A stretch of 64,000 bases of DNA, taken from the NCBI RefSeq assembly GCF_000373645.1, contig NZ_KB892002.1:62001-126000 (forward strand), given 5' to 3'. The DNA comes from Streptomyces sp. ATexAB-D23. GTDB lineage: Bacteria; Actinomycetota; Actinomycetes; Streptomycetales; Streptomycetaceae. The notes below the pieces were generated by a model. That model searched no databases. It was not told the DNA's origin and was given only the letters and a program-made list of their open reading frames with translations. Every line of letters begins with the position of its first letter. Position 1 is the first letter of the stretch. Shown here piece by piece: positions 16,917-26,243 of this stretch. Position numbers and translations under genes: made by a program.

Positions 16917-18140
16917 TCAGAACCAGTGCAGGCAGTGTGGGGAGCGGTCCGTCGCGAACAGCGCGTCCGCGACGGCGGCGGCGCCCGGGTGGTGGGCCCG
17001 GATGTGTCCGGCGCGTACGAGCGTGCTCGGGCTGGTGCCGCCGAGGTAGACCGCGCCCAGGTCGCGCACGTCCAGGGACAGGTCGGGCCGCCGGTCCGTG
17101 GGGACGCAGTCGGCCCTGCCGTCGCGGACGGTCAGCAGGTAGCGGCCGTGCTCGCCCAGGAAGGGGTCATCGACGTCCAGGACCAGCTCGCCGTCCGTGA
17201 ACCAGCCGCGAGCGGTCAGCGCACGCGGGACGTCGAGAAGGCGCACCCAGAGCCAGTCGGTGTGGCCGCCGACCTCGCCGGCCCGGACGTCGGCGAGCTG
17301 CCAGCGCAGCGGGTGCTCGGGCGGGACGTGCCGGAACACGATCCGGGAGACCAGGTCGTGGCCGAGGGCGTACCGGGCCAGGGCCGTGAAGACCGCGTCG
17401 TCGGCGGCGATGGTCTCGTCGACCGTCAGGGTGCTCTGCTCGCCGACGGAGCCGAGGGAGTAGCTGGCGTACCCGTCCGCGGTGCCGTCGGCGTCCCGGT
17501 GGACGGCGACATAGCGCGGCGCCGGGGAGACGGGCGGCTGCCCCGCGCCCAGCGCCCACCAGCGGGGCGGCCGGGACAGTGCGCCGGGCTGGGCGCGGCG
17601 GTACCGGTCGTAGACGGCTTCCAGGATCTCGCCGCACTCGGCACGCCGCATGACCTCGACCGAACCATCGTCGGCCGCCGGCGCGAGCGCCCGGGGGGCG
17701 GCGAGGGCGGCCTTGTGGCGTTGCACCGTCAGCCGCGCGGTGGAGGTCGCCGGTCCGTAACCGAACCTGCCGTAGATCGGCGCCTCCGAGGCCAGCAGCA
17801 CGGAGAGGAACTCGCCCCGGGCCCGCACCTCGGTGAGCTGGTGGCGCATCATCGCGCTGAGCACGCCGCGCCGCCGGTGCGAGGGCAGGACGCCGACGGC
17901 GGTCACTCCGGCGGCCGGGACGGGTATCCGGCCGGGCAGGGTGAGTTCGAAGGAGTACGCGGCGGCGGTGCCCACGGGCTTTCCGTCCGGTGCCACGGCG
18001 AGCAGGCCGCGTTCCATCTCCAGCGCCGACCACCAGCGCCCGCCCTCCGCGACCGGTGTCTCCGGGAACTGTCCGAACGCCCGGTGGACGGTGTCGACGA
18101 AGACGTCCAGGTCCTCATCGGTCGTGGAACGAATCCTCAT
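16917..18140 (-). CDS. Eis-like GNAT family N-acetyltransferase
   Basis: The 407-residue protein has an N-terminal GNAT domain with the acetyl-CoA motif VGVLPSHRRRGVLSAMM (residues 82-98), a second divergent GNAT half, and a C-terminal SCP2-like region. It ends HCLHWF, which matches the Eis family in having its terminal carboxylate near the active site. Eis proteins acetylate amines on aminoglycosides, peptides or proteins; the substrate here is unknown. The next gene upstream on the same strand starts about 100 bases away, and no operon is obvious. Confidence 0.88.
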   Translation of the reverse strand: MRIRSTTDEDLDVFVDTVHRAFGQFPETPVAEGGRWWSALEMERGLLAVAPDGKPVGTAAAYSFELTLPGRIPVPAAGVTAVGVLPSHRRRGVLSAMMRHQLTEVRARGEFLSVLLASEAPIYGRFGYGPATSTARLTVQRHKAALAAPRALAPAADDGSVEVMRRAECGEILEAVYDRYRRAQPGALSRPPRWWALGAGQPPVSPAPRYVAVHRDADGTADGYASYSLGSVGEQSTLTVDETIAADDAVFTALARYALGHDLVSRIVFRHVPPEHPLRWQLADVRAGEVGGHTDWLWVRLLDVPRALTARGWFTDGELVLDVDDPFLGEHGRYLLTVRDGRADCVPTDRRPDLSLDVRDLGAVYLGGTSPSTLVRAGHIRAHHPGAAAVADALFATDRSPHCLHWF

Positions 18141-18248
18141 CGCTGCCGTGCCTTCCTCGGAGTGGCTGGGTCGTTGGTGCCGGCCACAGGGCAGCGTAAC
18201 CCTCTGGCCTGGGCGGACTGGGGGCGGCCGGGCCCCGGGCCGTACGGG

Positions 18249-19343
18249 CTACGCGGCGCCGGCCGGGCGCTGCGCGTGGCTGATGGTCACCGCTCCGCGA
18301 AAGCCACCCGGCGACATCGTCGACATCGTGTCGAGCGACGGGTCCGGTACCGGCAGGAGGTGGGCGTCGACCCAGGTGTCGCCCGTCGACGCGTTGGCCC
18401 AGGGGTCCTCGATCACGAGGGCGCCGGGCACGGCGCCGTGGCAGAGCACCCAGTGCGGCACGTCGAACCCCTGCATCGCGGCGAGCGAGAGCAGCAGCAG
18501 TACGTGCTCCCGCCGGCCGATCGCGTCCCGGATCGCGGTCAGGGACAGGTGGCGCGGGTCGACCGGGACGCCGGTGCGTTCGGCGTCCGTGCGTGAGGCG
18601 CTCTGGAGCAGGGCACGCCACTCCTGGTCGGCCGGAGGAAGGTGGTCGAGCATGACCGGGCGGTCCGTGTCGAGGTGGACCGTGACCCGGGACGACGGCC
18701 GGGCCCGGCGCACCGCGACGCCCAGGCCGACGGGCTCGCACGCCATGAAGTTGTTCGCGTCGCGCCACAGCGTCAGCTCCGCCCGGCGGTCGAGCGCCTC
18801 CTTCGGCAGGACGCCCGCGTGCGCCTGCGCGACCAGGGCGGTGACGGCGCCGCAGGTGAAGTGGGTGCTCTGCCCGTAGTACGGGGGCGCGGTCACCGCG
18901 TCGTCGTTCAGCCAGCGCACGTAACCGGCAGGCGGCCCTTCCGCGCCCTCCGACCGCGCGAGCGGCGGGTCCAGGGGGGTGAAGCCCACGGCGGCGGCGT
19001 CCTCGGGGGCGGCCGTCCAGCCTTCCCACTTCAGCTGTACGAGCCCCCGGCCGCGTGCGTGGGCGGTGACGGCTTCGACGGCCGCCCGTACGTCGCCGAT
19101 CGCGTCGACGATCTTCAGATAGGCCGTGTCCGGGCGGGCCGTCACGAGCGCGGCGGCCGTCCACTCCCCGCCGTCGTCACCCGCGACGGCCACGAGGTGC
19201 GGGGCATGGGCGGAGCGGTCGACCGCTGCCCAGCGCTCCAGCACCTCGGGGTGGCCGAGGTGCGCCGGCGCGCTGCCGGGCTCGTACGGCACGACGACGC
19301 TCTTCACGGGCCGCACGGGCCCTTCCTGCTGGGACGACGGCAT
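18249..19343 (-). CDS. C39-like peptidase family protein of the iron-uptake operon
   Basis: I place the start at ATG 19343, preceded by AGGAG at good spacing; an upstream ATG at 19457 overlaps the permease stop codon (ATGA) and would add 38 Pro-rich residues. The 364-residue product has a C39-type cysteine box YYGQSTHFTCGAVTALVAQ in the middle and HWVLCHGAV near the C-terminus, where Cys and His could form the active site. The first ~130 residues are a separate domain of unknown type. Its place behind the permease gene suggests a role with the siderophore transporter; whether it is an active peptidase is unknown. Confidence 0.7.
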   Translation of the reverse strand: MPSSQQEGPVRPVKSVVVPYEPGSAPAHLGHPEVLERWAAVDRSAHAPHLVAVAGDDGGEWTAAALVTARPDTAYLKIVDAIGDVRAAVEAVTAHARGRGLVQLKWEGWTAAPEDAAAVGFTPLDPPLARSEGAEGPPAGYVRWLNDDAVTAPPYYGQSTHFTCGAVTALVAQAHAGVLPKEALDRRAELTLWRDANNFMACEPVGLGVAVRRARPSSRVTVHLDTDRPVMLDHLPPADQEWRALLQSASRTDAERTGVPVDPRHLSLTAIRDAIGRREHVLLLLSLAAMQGFDVPHWVLCHGAVPGALVIEDPWANASTGDTWVDAHLLPVPDPSLDTMSTMSPGGFRGAVTISHAQRPAGAA

Positions 19344-19453
19344 TCTCGGGTGCTCCTGACGGGAACGCGGGGCCGCGCGGACGCGGGGACGGGGGACGGG
19401 GGACGGGGGCGGGCCGGTGTGGGGTACGGGGACGAGCTCCTCAGCGACTGCGG

Positions 19454-21556
19454 TCATGCGCGGGACTGCCGGAGCACCCAGACGAAGTACGGCGCGCCGA
19501 CCAGGGCGATCATGAGGCCCGCGGGCACCTGGGCGGGGGCGACGACCGTGCGGCCGAGCGCGTCCGCCACGCACACCAGCACCCCGCCGAGCAGCATCGC
19601 GACCGGGATCGCGCGGCCCTGCCGGGCGCCCACCAGCGAACGGGCGAGGTGCGGGGCGACGAGTCCGACGAAGCCGACGACGCCGACGGCGATCACGCTG
19701 AGCGCGGCGAGCACCGCGGCGACGGCCAGTGCGGTGAAGCGGGTGCGCTCCACCCGGACGCCGACGATGCGCGGGGTGTCCTCGTCGACGGCGAGCAGGT
19801 CGAGCCGCTCGCGCATGGACAGCAGCACGGGAAGGGCGAGCGCCAGGGCCACCGCGACCGGTACGACGTCGGAGAACGTACGGCCGTAGGTGGTGCCGGA
19901 GAGCCAGGTGAAGATGCGGGGCGTGTTGTACGGGTCGGCGCGCAGCAGGAGGAAGGTGGTCACGGCGCTGAGGCCGTACCCCGTGCCGATGCCGATCAGT
20001 ACGAACCGGTCGGGCAGGAAGCCCCCGCGCCAGGCCAGCAGGGCGATCACCGCGAAGGTGGCGAGTGCCGCCGCGACGGCGACCGCGATGAGCACCGGCT
20101 GCCCGCCGCCGAGCCCCGAGGTGACGACGCCCGCCGCGCCCAGCCCGGCGCCCGCCGTGATGCCGAGCACGCCCGGCTCCGCGAGCGGGTTGCGTACCGT
20201 GCTCTGCACGACGCATCCGGCCAGTCCGAGCGCCGCGCCCGCGAGGACGGCGGCGGTCACCCGTGGCACCCGGTCGTCGAGCGCCGCCCCGATCAGGTCG
20301 GGGGCGGTGCCCTGGAACCAGAGGACGATGTCCCCGGTCCGCAGCCAGAGGCTCCCCGCCAGGACCGCCACGACGGCCGCCACCGCCAGCACGGCCACCG
20401 AGCCGGTCACGACGAGGAGGTAGGCGCGCAGGGACCGTGCGGCGACCCGTGCGCGCGGGGGCTGCTGGAGCCGGCCCGTGTCTCGCAGCCGCAGCGCGAG
20501 GACCACGATCACGACGGAGCCGAGCAGTGTGGTCGGCACACCGGTCGGGATGGAGGCCGCCCCGTCCGCCCCCTGCACCGCACGCAGGACCGCGTCCGCG
20601 AGCAGGATGAGCAGCGCGCCGACCAGGCCGGCCGCGGGGATCAGGAGCAGGTGCCCGCGCAGGGCGCGGACCCGCCCCGCGATCAGGCGGGCCAGGACGG
20701 GGGCGCCGAGACCGACGAAGGCCATCGGGCCCGCGAGGGTCACCGAGGTGCTGGTCAGGAGTACCGCGCACACCACGGCGATCACCCGGGTGCTGCGGAT
20801 CGGCACGCCGAGGGTGGACGCGGTGTCGTCGCCCAGGTTCATCACGTCCAGCCGCCGGGACAGGGCCAGGGCGGCGCACAGCACCAGGACGATGAGGGGG
20901 ACGGCGCGCAGGGACGCGTCGATGTTGAGCTGGGAGAGCGAGCCGCTCCCCCAGGCGTAGAGGCCGGTCGTGTTCTGCTTGAACAGGATGAGGAGCATCC
21001 CGGTCGCGGAGTCCAGGGCCATCGCCATCGCCGATCCGGCGAGGATGAGCCGGGTGCCGGAGGTGCCCGCGGCCCGGCCCGCGAGAAGCAGCACGAGCGC
21101 CGCCGCGGCCAGGCCGCCCGCGAAGGCCACGACGCCCGACGCCCACAGCGGGACGGCGAGGCCGAAGGCCGCGATGAGCGAGACGGCGAAGTAGGAGCCG
21201 GCCGAGACCGCGAGGGTGTCCGGCGAGGCGAGCGTGTTGTGCGTGACGGACTGGAGCAGGGTGCCGGCACAGCCGAGGGCGAAGCCCACCGCCACGCCCG
21301 CGAACAGGCGCGGCAGGCGGGAGCCGGTGAGGATCTCGCCGACCGGCGCGCCGTCCGCGCTCTCCGGTTTTCCGGCGAGGTGGCGCACCAGGTCGCCGAC
21401 CCCGACGCCGGACGTCCCCTGGGTCAGGTGCCACAGGCCCACCAGGACGGTCGCGGCGAGGAGTACGGCCAGGACGGCCGCCCCGGCGGGGCCGCCGCCG
21501 CGCTCCGGGCGCGGCGGCGCTGCCCCTTCGGGTGGCGCGGTGTCTACGGCGCTCAC
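19454..21556 (-). CDS. Fused FecCD-type iron-siderophore ABC permease
   Basis: The GTG at 21556 overlaps the stop of the binding-protein gene (GTGA). The 700-residue protein is a tandem fusion of two FecCD permease domains of ~330 residues each. Each half carries about nine or ten membrane segments and the family motif region (TRLPR/DDRVPRV start, GCAGTLLQSVTHNTLASPD in the first and GCVVQSTVRNPLAEPGVLG in the second, and Gly-Leu loop GLGAPVLARLIAG / GLVAPHLARSLVG that contacts the ATPase). Most organisms encode the halves separately. It imports a ferric-siderophore complex. Confidence 0.92.
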   Translation of the reverse strand: MSAVDTAPPEGAAPPRPERGGGPAGAAVLAVLLAATVLVGLWHLTQGTSGVGVGDLVRHLAGKPESADGAPVGEILTGSRLPRLFAGVAVGFALGCAGTLLQSVTHNTLASPDTLAVSAGSYFAVSLIAAFGLAVPLWASGVVAFAGGLAAAALVLLLAGRAAGTSGTRLILAGSAMAMALDSATGMLLILFKQNTTGLYAWGSGSLSQLNIDASLRAVPLIVLVLCAALALSRRLDVMNLGDDTASTLGVPIRSTRVIAVVCAVLLTSTSVTLAGPMAFVGLGAPVLARLIAGRVRALRGHLLLIPAAGLVGALLILLADAVLRAVQGADGAASIPTGVPTTLLGSVVIVVLALRLRDTGRLQQPPRARVAARSLRAYLLVVTGSVAVLAVAAVVAVLAGSLWLRTGDIVLWFQGTAPDLIGAALDDRVPRVTAAVLAGAALGLAGCVVQSTVRNPLAEPGVLGITAGAGLGAAGVVTSGLGGGQPVLIAVAVAAALATFAVIALLAWRGGFLPDRFVLIGIGTGYGLSAVTTFLLLRADPYNTPRIFTWLSGTTYGRTFSDVVPVAVALALALPVLLSMRERLDLLAVDEDTPRIVGVRVERTRFTALAVAAVLAALSVIAVGVVGFVGLVAPHLARSLVGARQGRAIPVAMLLGGVLVCVADALGRTVVAPAQVPAGLMIALVGAPYFVWVLRQSRA

Positions 21557-22620
21557 TTCTTGTCGAGCACGTCGACGTAGGCGTCGATCGCCTGCTCGTT
21601 GGAGCGCGGTCCGCCGGCGCCCCACACCCGTGCCGGGAACGCGTGGGCGCGGCCTTCCTTGACGGCCGGGAGGGTCTTCCAGATCGGGTTCTTCTCGATC
21701 GCCTCGACGTATCCGCCGGCGCCTTCGTCGTTGGCGTAGAAGAGGTTGGCGTTGCCCACCGCGACGAGTCCCTCGACGTCCGTCTGCGCGAGGCCGTAGG
21801 CGGGGTCGACGCCCCCGTCACCGTGTTCCTTGTTGACGCTGTTGGTCCACGCGGGCTTCAGGCCGAGTTCCTTGCCTATCTCGGTGAAGAGGGCGCCGTC
21901 GCTGTAGGGGCGGACGGTGAGGTTGCTGCCCTCCAGCCAGCCGTCGAAGAACACGAAGTCCTTCGTCGGCAGGTCGGCGTCGGTGACCTGCTGCTTGGCC
22001 TTTGCGAGGTGCTCGTCGAACTCCTTGAGCACCTGGTCGGCCCGCTCGGTGCGGCCCGTCGCCTCGCCGATCATGCTGAACACCTCGCGCATGTTCCCGA
22101 TCGGGTCCTTGGGGTTCGCCCCGCGCGTGGCCATGACGGGGACGCCCCGCTTCTCCAGCTTCTTGATCGTCTCGTCCTTGGCGTCGAACGCCTCCACGAC
22201 GATGAGGTCCGGCTTGGCCGCGTAGAGGGTGTCGAGGTCGGGCTCCTCACGGGTGCCGATGTCGGTCACGCCGCCGGGCAGCTTCTCCGCGCTGACCCAG
22301 GTGCTGTACCCCTTCACGTCGGAGACGGCGGTGGGGGTGACGCAGAGCGTCAGCGCGTCCTCGACCTGCTGCCATTCCAGGACCGCGATGCGCTTGGCGG
22401 GCTTGTCGAGCTTCACCTGCCGGCCGACGCCGTCCTTGAAGGAGACCGGTCCCGTCGAGGTGGTCGTGGTGTCCTGGGCGCAGTCCTTCGACGCGGGGGA
22501 CGGTTCGGCGCTGCTCTTGGCCGTGATCTTGTCGGCGTCGGTCGTACCGCAGGACGTGAGGGCGAAGAGGGCGAGCCCGGTCGAGGCTGCTGCGGCCGTC
22601 AGGCGACTGGCACGGTTCAT
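21553..22620 (-). CDS. Iron-siderophore ABC transporter substrate-binding lipoprotein
   Basis: The 355-residue protein has a lipoprotein signal with lipobox LTSC (Cys24) and a periplasmic-binding domain of the FecB/FhuD type: RIAVLEWQQVEDALTL, KPDLIVVEAFDAKDETI, and the conserved WGAGGPRSNEQAIDAYVDVL at the C-terminus. Its stop overlaps the permease start by 4 bases. It lies between the ATPase and permease genes in one operon. Confidence 0.92.
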   Translation of the reverse strand: MNRASRLTAAAASTGLALFALTSCGTTDADKITAKSSAEPSPASKDCAQDTTTTSTGPVSFKDGVGRQVKLDKPAKRIAVLEWQQVEDALTLCVTPTAVSDVKGYSTWVSAEKLPGGVTDIGTREEPDLDTLYAAKPDLIVVEAFDAKDETIKKLEKRGVPVMATRGANPKDPIGNMREVFSMIGEATGRTERADQVLKEFDEHLAKAKQQVTDADLPTKDFVFFDGWLEGSNLTVRPYSDGALFTEIGKELGLKPAWTNSVNKEHGDGGVDPAYGLAQTDVEGLVAVGNANLFYANDEGAGGYVEAIEKNPIWKTLPAVKEGRAHAFPARVWGAGGPRSNEQAIDAYVDVLDKK

Positions 22621-22700
22621 GAGGGGTCTTCTTCTTTCTCGGACTCGGATGGTTCGGCGGAGCGGCGGGCGGGCCGCTCCGGAAAGGGGGGCCGTCCTCT

Positions 22701-23567
22701 TCAGGAGAGGTGGCGCCCGAGTGGGTCGATGCGCAGCCGGCCGGTGCGCGGGTCGATGCCGGCTTCGACCCGGATGTCGTAGACCTCGCCGATGTTCTCG
22801 GCGGTGAGTACGTCGACGGGTGCGCCGGCCGCGTGCACCCGGCCGGCGCGCATGAGGACCAGCGTGTCCGCGATCCGGGACGCCTGGTCGAGGTCGTGCA
22901 GCACGATCCCGACCGCGATGCCGTGTTTCTCCACGAGGTCCCGCACCAGGTCGAGCGTCTCGAACTGGTACCGCAGGTCCAGGTGGTTGGTCGGCTCGTC
23001 CAGCAGCACGACGCCGGTGTCCTGGGCGAGGCAGGCCGCGAGCCAGACGCGCTGCATCTCCCCGCCGGAGAGTTCCCCGACCAGCCGGCCCGCCATGTCC
23101 CGTACTCCGGTGACGCCCATGGCGCGGTCGACGGCGGCGGTGTCCTCGGCGGTCGGTCCGGCGAAGCCGCGCCGGTAGGGGTGGCGGCCGAACGCCACGA
23201 CCTCCGCGACCGTCAGCCCCTGGGGTGCGGGCCTGGACTGGGAGAACAGGGTGACCTCGCGGGCGAACTCGCGGGGGCTGAGCAGGGCCGCGTCCCGCTC
23301 GGCCGCCCCGTCCGGGCCGCCGAGCGTCACCCGGCCGCCGTCCACCTGGTGCAGCCGGGACAGGGCCCGCAGCAGCGTGGACTTCCCGCTGCCGTTCGGC
23401 CCCACCAGGGCGGTCACCCGGCCGGGTTCCAGGGCGACGGAGACACCGTGGACGACCGGTTCGCCGCCGTAGCGCAGCACCAGGTCGCGCCCGTCGAGCG
23501 AGGCCGACCGGGCGGCGGCGGGGCCGGCCGGGAGTCTTCCGGTACGCCGGAAAAGGCTTGTGAACAT
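22701..23567 (-). CDS. Iron-siderophore ABC transporter ATPase
   Basis: The start at ATG 23567 gives MFTSLFRRTGRL and 288 residues. It has the Walker A motif GPNGSGKST (56-64), the signature GELSGGEMQRVWLA, Walker B GVVLLDEPTNHLDL and an H-loop HDLDQASR, typical of FecE/FepC-type ATPases. It is the first gene of the four-gene uptake operon; the binding-protein start is 80 bases downstream. A candidate iron box lies upstream. Confidence 0.93.
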   Translation of the reverse strand: MFTSLFRRTGRLPAGPAAARSASLDGRDLVLRYGGEPVVHGVSVALEPGRVTALVGPNGSGKSTLLRALSRLHQVDGGRVTLGGPDGAAERDAALLSPREFAREVTLFSQSRPAPQGLTVAEVVAFGRHPYRRGFAGPTAEDTAAVDRAMGVTGVRDMAGRLVGELSGGEMQRVWLAACLAQDTGVVLLDEPTNHLDLRYQFETLDLVRDLVEKHGIAVGIVLHDLDQASRIADTLVLMRAGRVHAAGAPVDVLTAENIGEVYDIRVEAGIDPRTGRLRIDPLGRHLS

Positions 23568-23677
23568 GATGAGGTCCGGGTGATCGGAGGGGCGCTGACC
23601 GCGGCACCCCGCCCGGCGTTCACCGGCCGGGCCGCACGCTTTCCCGCACGCGGGCAGCACGGTGCGCGGCGAGCAAC

Positions 23678-23696
23678 AACTAAGGGTTACCTAACT
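23678..23696. promoter_or_regulatory. Candidate DmdR1/IdeR iron box
   Basis: On the minus strand the sequence contains GTTAGGTAACCCTTAG, which resembles the DtxR-family box TTAGGTTAGGCTAACCTAA. It lies about 110 bases upstream of the ATPase start and within an A/T-rich promoter-like stretch (23680-23720). Partial match only. Confidence 0.45.
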
Positions 23697-23731
23697 TCGA
23701 GAAGAGTATATTCCACTTGTCATGTCGACAA

Positions 23732-24571
23732 TCAGGCGTTCTCGCCACCCGATACGGGATTCCGGACATCCCCGGGCGCCGCGTCGGCGGCGCCGAAGAA
23801 CGCGCCCGGCGTCGTTCCCATGACGCGCCTGAAGGCGGCGATGAAGGAGCTGGGCTGCGCGTAGCCGAGGCGCTCGGAGACCGACATCACATCGAAGCCG
23901 TCGGAGAGGAGCGTCAGCGCCCGGTGCACTCGCAGCATCTGCCGCCACTGCGCGAAGGAGAGGCCCGTCGTCCGGCGGAACGCGCGGGTGACCGTACGCT
24001 CGCTGCTCCCCAGCCACCGCGCCCACTCCTCCAGGGAGCGGCAGTCGGCGGGATCGTTCAGCAGGGCTTCGGCGACGGCGTCGATCCGGGGGTCGCCGGG
24101 CAGCTGCAAGGCGAGCTGGTGCTCCGAGGGCCGGATCACGTCGAACACGACGGCCTCCGCCCGCAGCCGGGCCGCCTCGTCGAGGTCCGTACGCGACAGA
24201 TGGGCCAGCAGCGATACGAGCAGCGGCGTCATCGCGATCGCTTTCGGCTCCGCGAACGCGAACGGCGTGCGGTCGGGGGTGAAGAAGGCGTCGTGGAACC
24301 GCGCGCCCTCCGTCGCCCGGCCCGCGTGCACCACTCCGGCGGGCATCCACAGCCCCTGCCCCTCGAACACGGTGAAGACGCGGTCCCCCACGCGGGAGGT
24401 CAGCGTCCCCCCGCGCACCCAGACCAGCTCGTGCAGACGATGGGAGTGCGAGGCCCACTCCGTGGGGGCGGGGACGATCCGGAACTCCGCGACGACGGCA
24501 CCGGAGGCCGCCGGCTGCTCCGGGAGTGTCCCGGCCCGCCGCATCACCGTGCCCGCCTCGCGTCGCCACAT
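23732..24571 (-). CDS. AraC-family transcriptional regulator
   Basis: I choose ATG 24571, preceded by GAGGTG at 9 bases; ATG 24607 is an alternative adding 12 residues. The protein has a cupin-like N-terminal sensing domain (FEGQGLWMPAGVVHAG) and a C-terminal double HTH of the AraC type (LEEWARWLGSSERTVTRAFR and MSVSERLGYAQPSSFIAAFR). It is transcribed on the same strand as, and just upstream of, the iron-uptake operon, so it is a likely local regulator, probably responding to the siderophore or a related ligand. Confidence 0.88.
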   Translation of the reverse strand: MWRREAGTVMRRAGTLPEQPAASGAVVAEFRIVPAPTEWASHSHRLHELVWVRGGTLTSRVGDRVFTVFEGQGLWMPAGVVHAGRATEGARFHDAFFTPDRTPFAFAEPKAIAMTPLLVSLLAHLSRTDLDEAARLRAEAVVFDVIRPSEHQLALQLPGDPRIDAVAEALLNDPADCRSLEEWARWLGSSERTVTRAFRRTTGLSFAQWRQMLRVHRALTLLSDGFDVMSVSERLGYAQPSSFIAAFRRVMGTTPGAFFGAADAAPGDVRNPVSGGENA

Positions 24572-24737
24572 CCCGGGGTTCACCTCACCACGGGACGATC
24601 CGGCCATGCTCACGAGTCTAGGCGGCCGTCCCGATCCGGTTCCCGTTGCGCCGTGTGGCATCGAACTCATCGCCAAGGTCGGCCAAAGCGCGTGTCCCGC
24701 ACCTGGTTCCGCCCTCCCGGCGACCTACGTTGTCCCG

Positions 24738-25403
24738 GTGGAGCAGCACAGGACACGTCCCCCGCAGCGCAGGCAGACCCGGCAGGCCCAGCTGTCCCCG
24801 CTCGGGGCGGCGAGGGGGGCCAGGAAGGCCGGCGGCACGGGTGCCCTCGGCTACCGGGTGATGAGCGCGCCCGCCGGGCGCGACGGCCGGGCGGTGTCCC
24901 CCGCCGTGACCGCCCTGCGCCGGCTGCCCAATCCCCGGCTCACCGGCATCGGCGCCGGGCTGTTCGCGGCTGCCGTCATGTTCCTGCTCGGCTGCCTGGA
25001 CCAGCTGCTGTTCGACGGGTCCGCGGCGGTGTTCGGTGTGCTCTTCCTGCCGGTCAGCGCCCTGACCGCGTTCTGGGTGCGGCCGGCCGACCTGGTGACG
25101 GCGCCAATCGGCGTGCCCATCGCCTTCGCCGTCGGGATCGTCCCCATCTCGGGTGGCACCGGTGGCCTCGGCGGCCGGACCATGGCCGTCGTCACCGCCC
25201 TCGCGGTCCACGCCGGCTGGCTGTACGGGGGCACCCTCGTCGCCGGCCTCATCGCGACCGTACGCAAGGTGCGGCTGATGCGGGCCCGGCAGCGGCGGAT
25301 GCTGCTGGCCGCGCGGACCGCCCGGCCCGCCGCGCAGTCCCCTTCACCGGCACCGGCTCCGCGCCCGGCCGGGCGCGCCCCCCGCCGCCCGTCCCAGCGC
25401 TGA
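24738..25403 (+). CDS. DUF6542 family membrane protein
   Basis: The GTG at 24738 begins VEQHRTRPPQRRQTRQ, a basic cytoplasmic leader of ~65 residues. About four hydrophobic segments follow (for example LTGIGAGLFAAAVMFLLGCL and TAPIGVPIAFAVGIVPISGG), then a basic, Pro/Ala-rich tail. The length (221 residues) and arrangement match DUF6542 proteins, which are found beside ppgK and ispH in Streptomyces as here. No function is known. Confidence 0.78.
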   Translation: MEQHRTRPPQRRQTRQAQLSPLGAARGARKAGGTGALGYRVMSAPAGRDGRAVSPAVTALRRLPNPRLTGIGAGLFAAAVMFLLGCLDQLLFDGSAAVFGVLFLPVSALTAFWVRPADLVTAPIGVPIAFAVGIVPISGGTGGLGGRTMAVVTALAVHAGWLYGGTLVAGLIATVRKVRLMRARQRRMLLAARTARPAAQSPSPAPAPRPAGRAPRRPSQR

Positions 25404-25444
25404 GCGCACGGCCACCGGACCGCATGCCCCGCCCGTCCGCCGGC

Positions 25445-26182
25445 TCAGCTGCTCGCCGCCGCCATCGCCGCGCCCACGATGCCCGCGTTGTTCTGAAGCT
25501 CCGCCGGCACCATCTCGGCCCGTACGTGCTCGATCAGCGGCAGGAACTTGTCGGCCTTTCGGCTGATCCCGCCGCCGACGATGAACAGCTCGGGCGAGAA
25601 CAGCATCTCCACGTGGGCCAGATACTTCTGCACCCGGCGCGCCCAGTGCTGCCAGCCCAGGTCCTCGTCCTCCTTGGCCTTCGTGGAGGCGCGCTTCTCG
25701 GCGTCGTGGCCGTGCAGCTCCAGGTGGCCCAGCTCGGTGTTGGGTACGAGCCTGCCGTCGATGAAGAGCGCGCTGCCGATGCCCGTACCGAAGGTCAGCA
25801 CGATCACCGTGCCCTTGCGGCCCCGGCCCGCGCCGAAGGTCATCTCGGCGACGCCCGCCGCGTCCGCGTCGTTCAGCACGGTGACGGGCAGGCCCAGCTT
25901 GTCGCCGAGGAGGGTGCGGGCGTCCAGGTCGATCCAGCCCTTGTCGACATTGGCCGCGGTGCGGGTCAGACCGCCGGTGACCACGCCCGGAAAGGTGATG
26001 CCGACCGGGCCCTTCCAGTCGAAGTGGCCGACGACCTCAGCCACGCACCCGGCCACGTCACCGGGTGTGGCCGGGTGCGGTGTCAGTACCTTGTGGCGCT
26101 CCTGCGCCAGGTCTCCGCGGTCCAGGTCCACGGGAGCGCCCTTGATCCCGGATCCGCCGATGTCCACGCCGAAGATCTCCAT
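25445..26182 (-). CDS. ppgK: Polyphosphate glucokinase
   Basis: The ATG at 26182 gives MEIFGVDIGGSGIKGAPVDL; an in-frame GTG at 26191 would add three residues. The 245-residue ROK-family protein has the phosphate 1 motif DIGGSGIKG (residues 7-15), FPGVV and NDADAAGVAEMTFGAGRG (catalytic Asp and sugar-binding region), LTFGTGIGSALFIDG (phosphate 2) and ELGHLELHGHDAE. In Actinobacteria such enzymes phosphorylate glucose with polyphosphate or ATP. It converges with the DUF6542 gene. Confidence 0.93.
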   Translation of the reverse strand: MEIFGVDIGGSGIKGAPVDLDRGDLAQERHKVLTPHPATPGDVAGCVAEVVGHFDWKGPVGITFPGVVTGGLTRTAANVDKGWIDLDARTLLGDKLGLPVTVLNDADAAGVAEMTFGAGRGRKGTVIVLTFGTGIGSALFIDGRLVPNTELGHLELHGHDAEKRASTKAKEDEDLGWQHWARRVQKYLAHVEMLFSPELFIVGGGISRKADKFLPLIEHVRAEMVPAELQNNAGIVGAAMAAASS

Positions 26183-26243
26183 GTGATCCACGGTACGGGC
26201 ACCAGGCCGCGCCCACTTCCGGAACGGCCGACGCGGAGGGGGG

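Noticed and set aside
19344..19457. Longer start (ATG 19457) for the C39-like protein
   Set aside because: It would add a Pro/Arg-rich low-complexity extension without a ribosome-binding site; ATG 19343 has AGGAG. Not fully excluded because of the ATGA overlap with the permease stop.
18249..21821. A 1190-codon open frame on the minus strand
   Set aside because: Only its last 364 codons (from 19343) resemble a protein; the rest is the out-of-frame shadow of the FecCD permease gene, a common artefact at this GC content.
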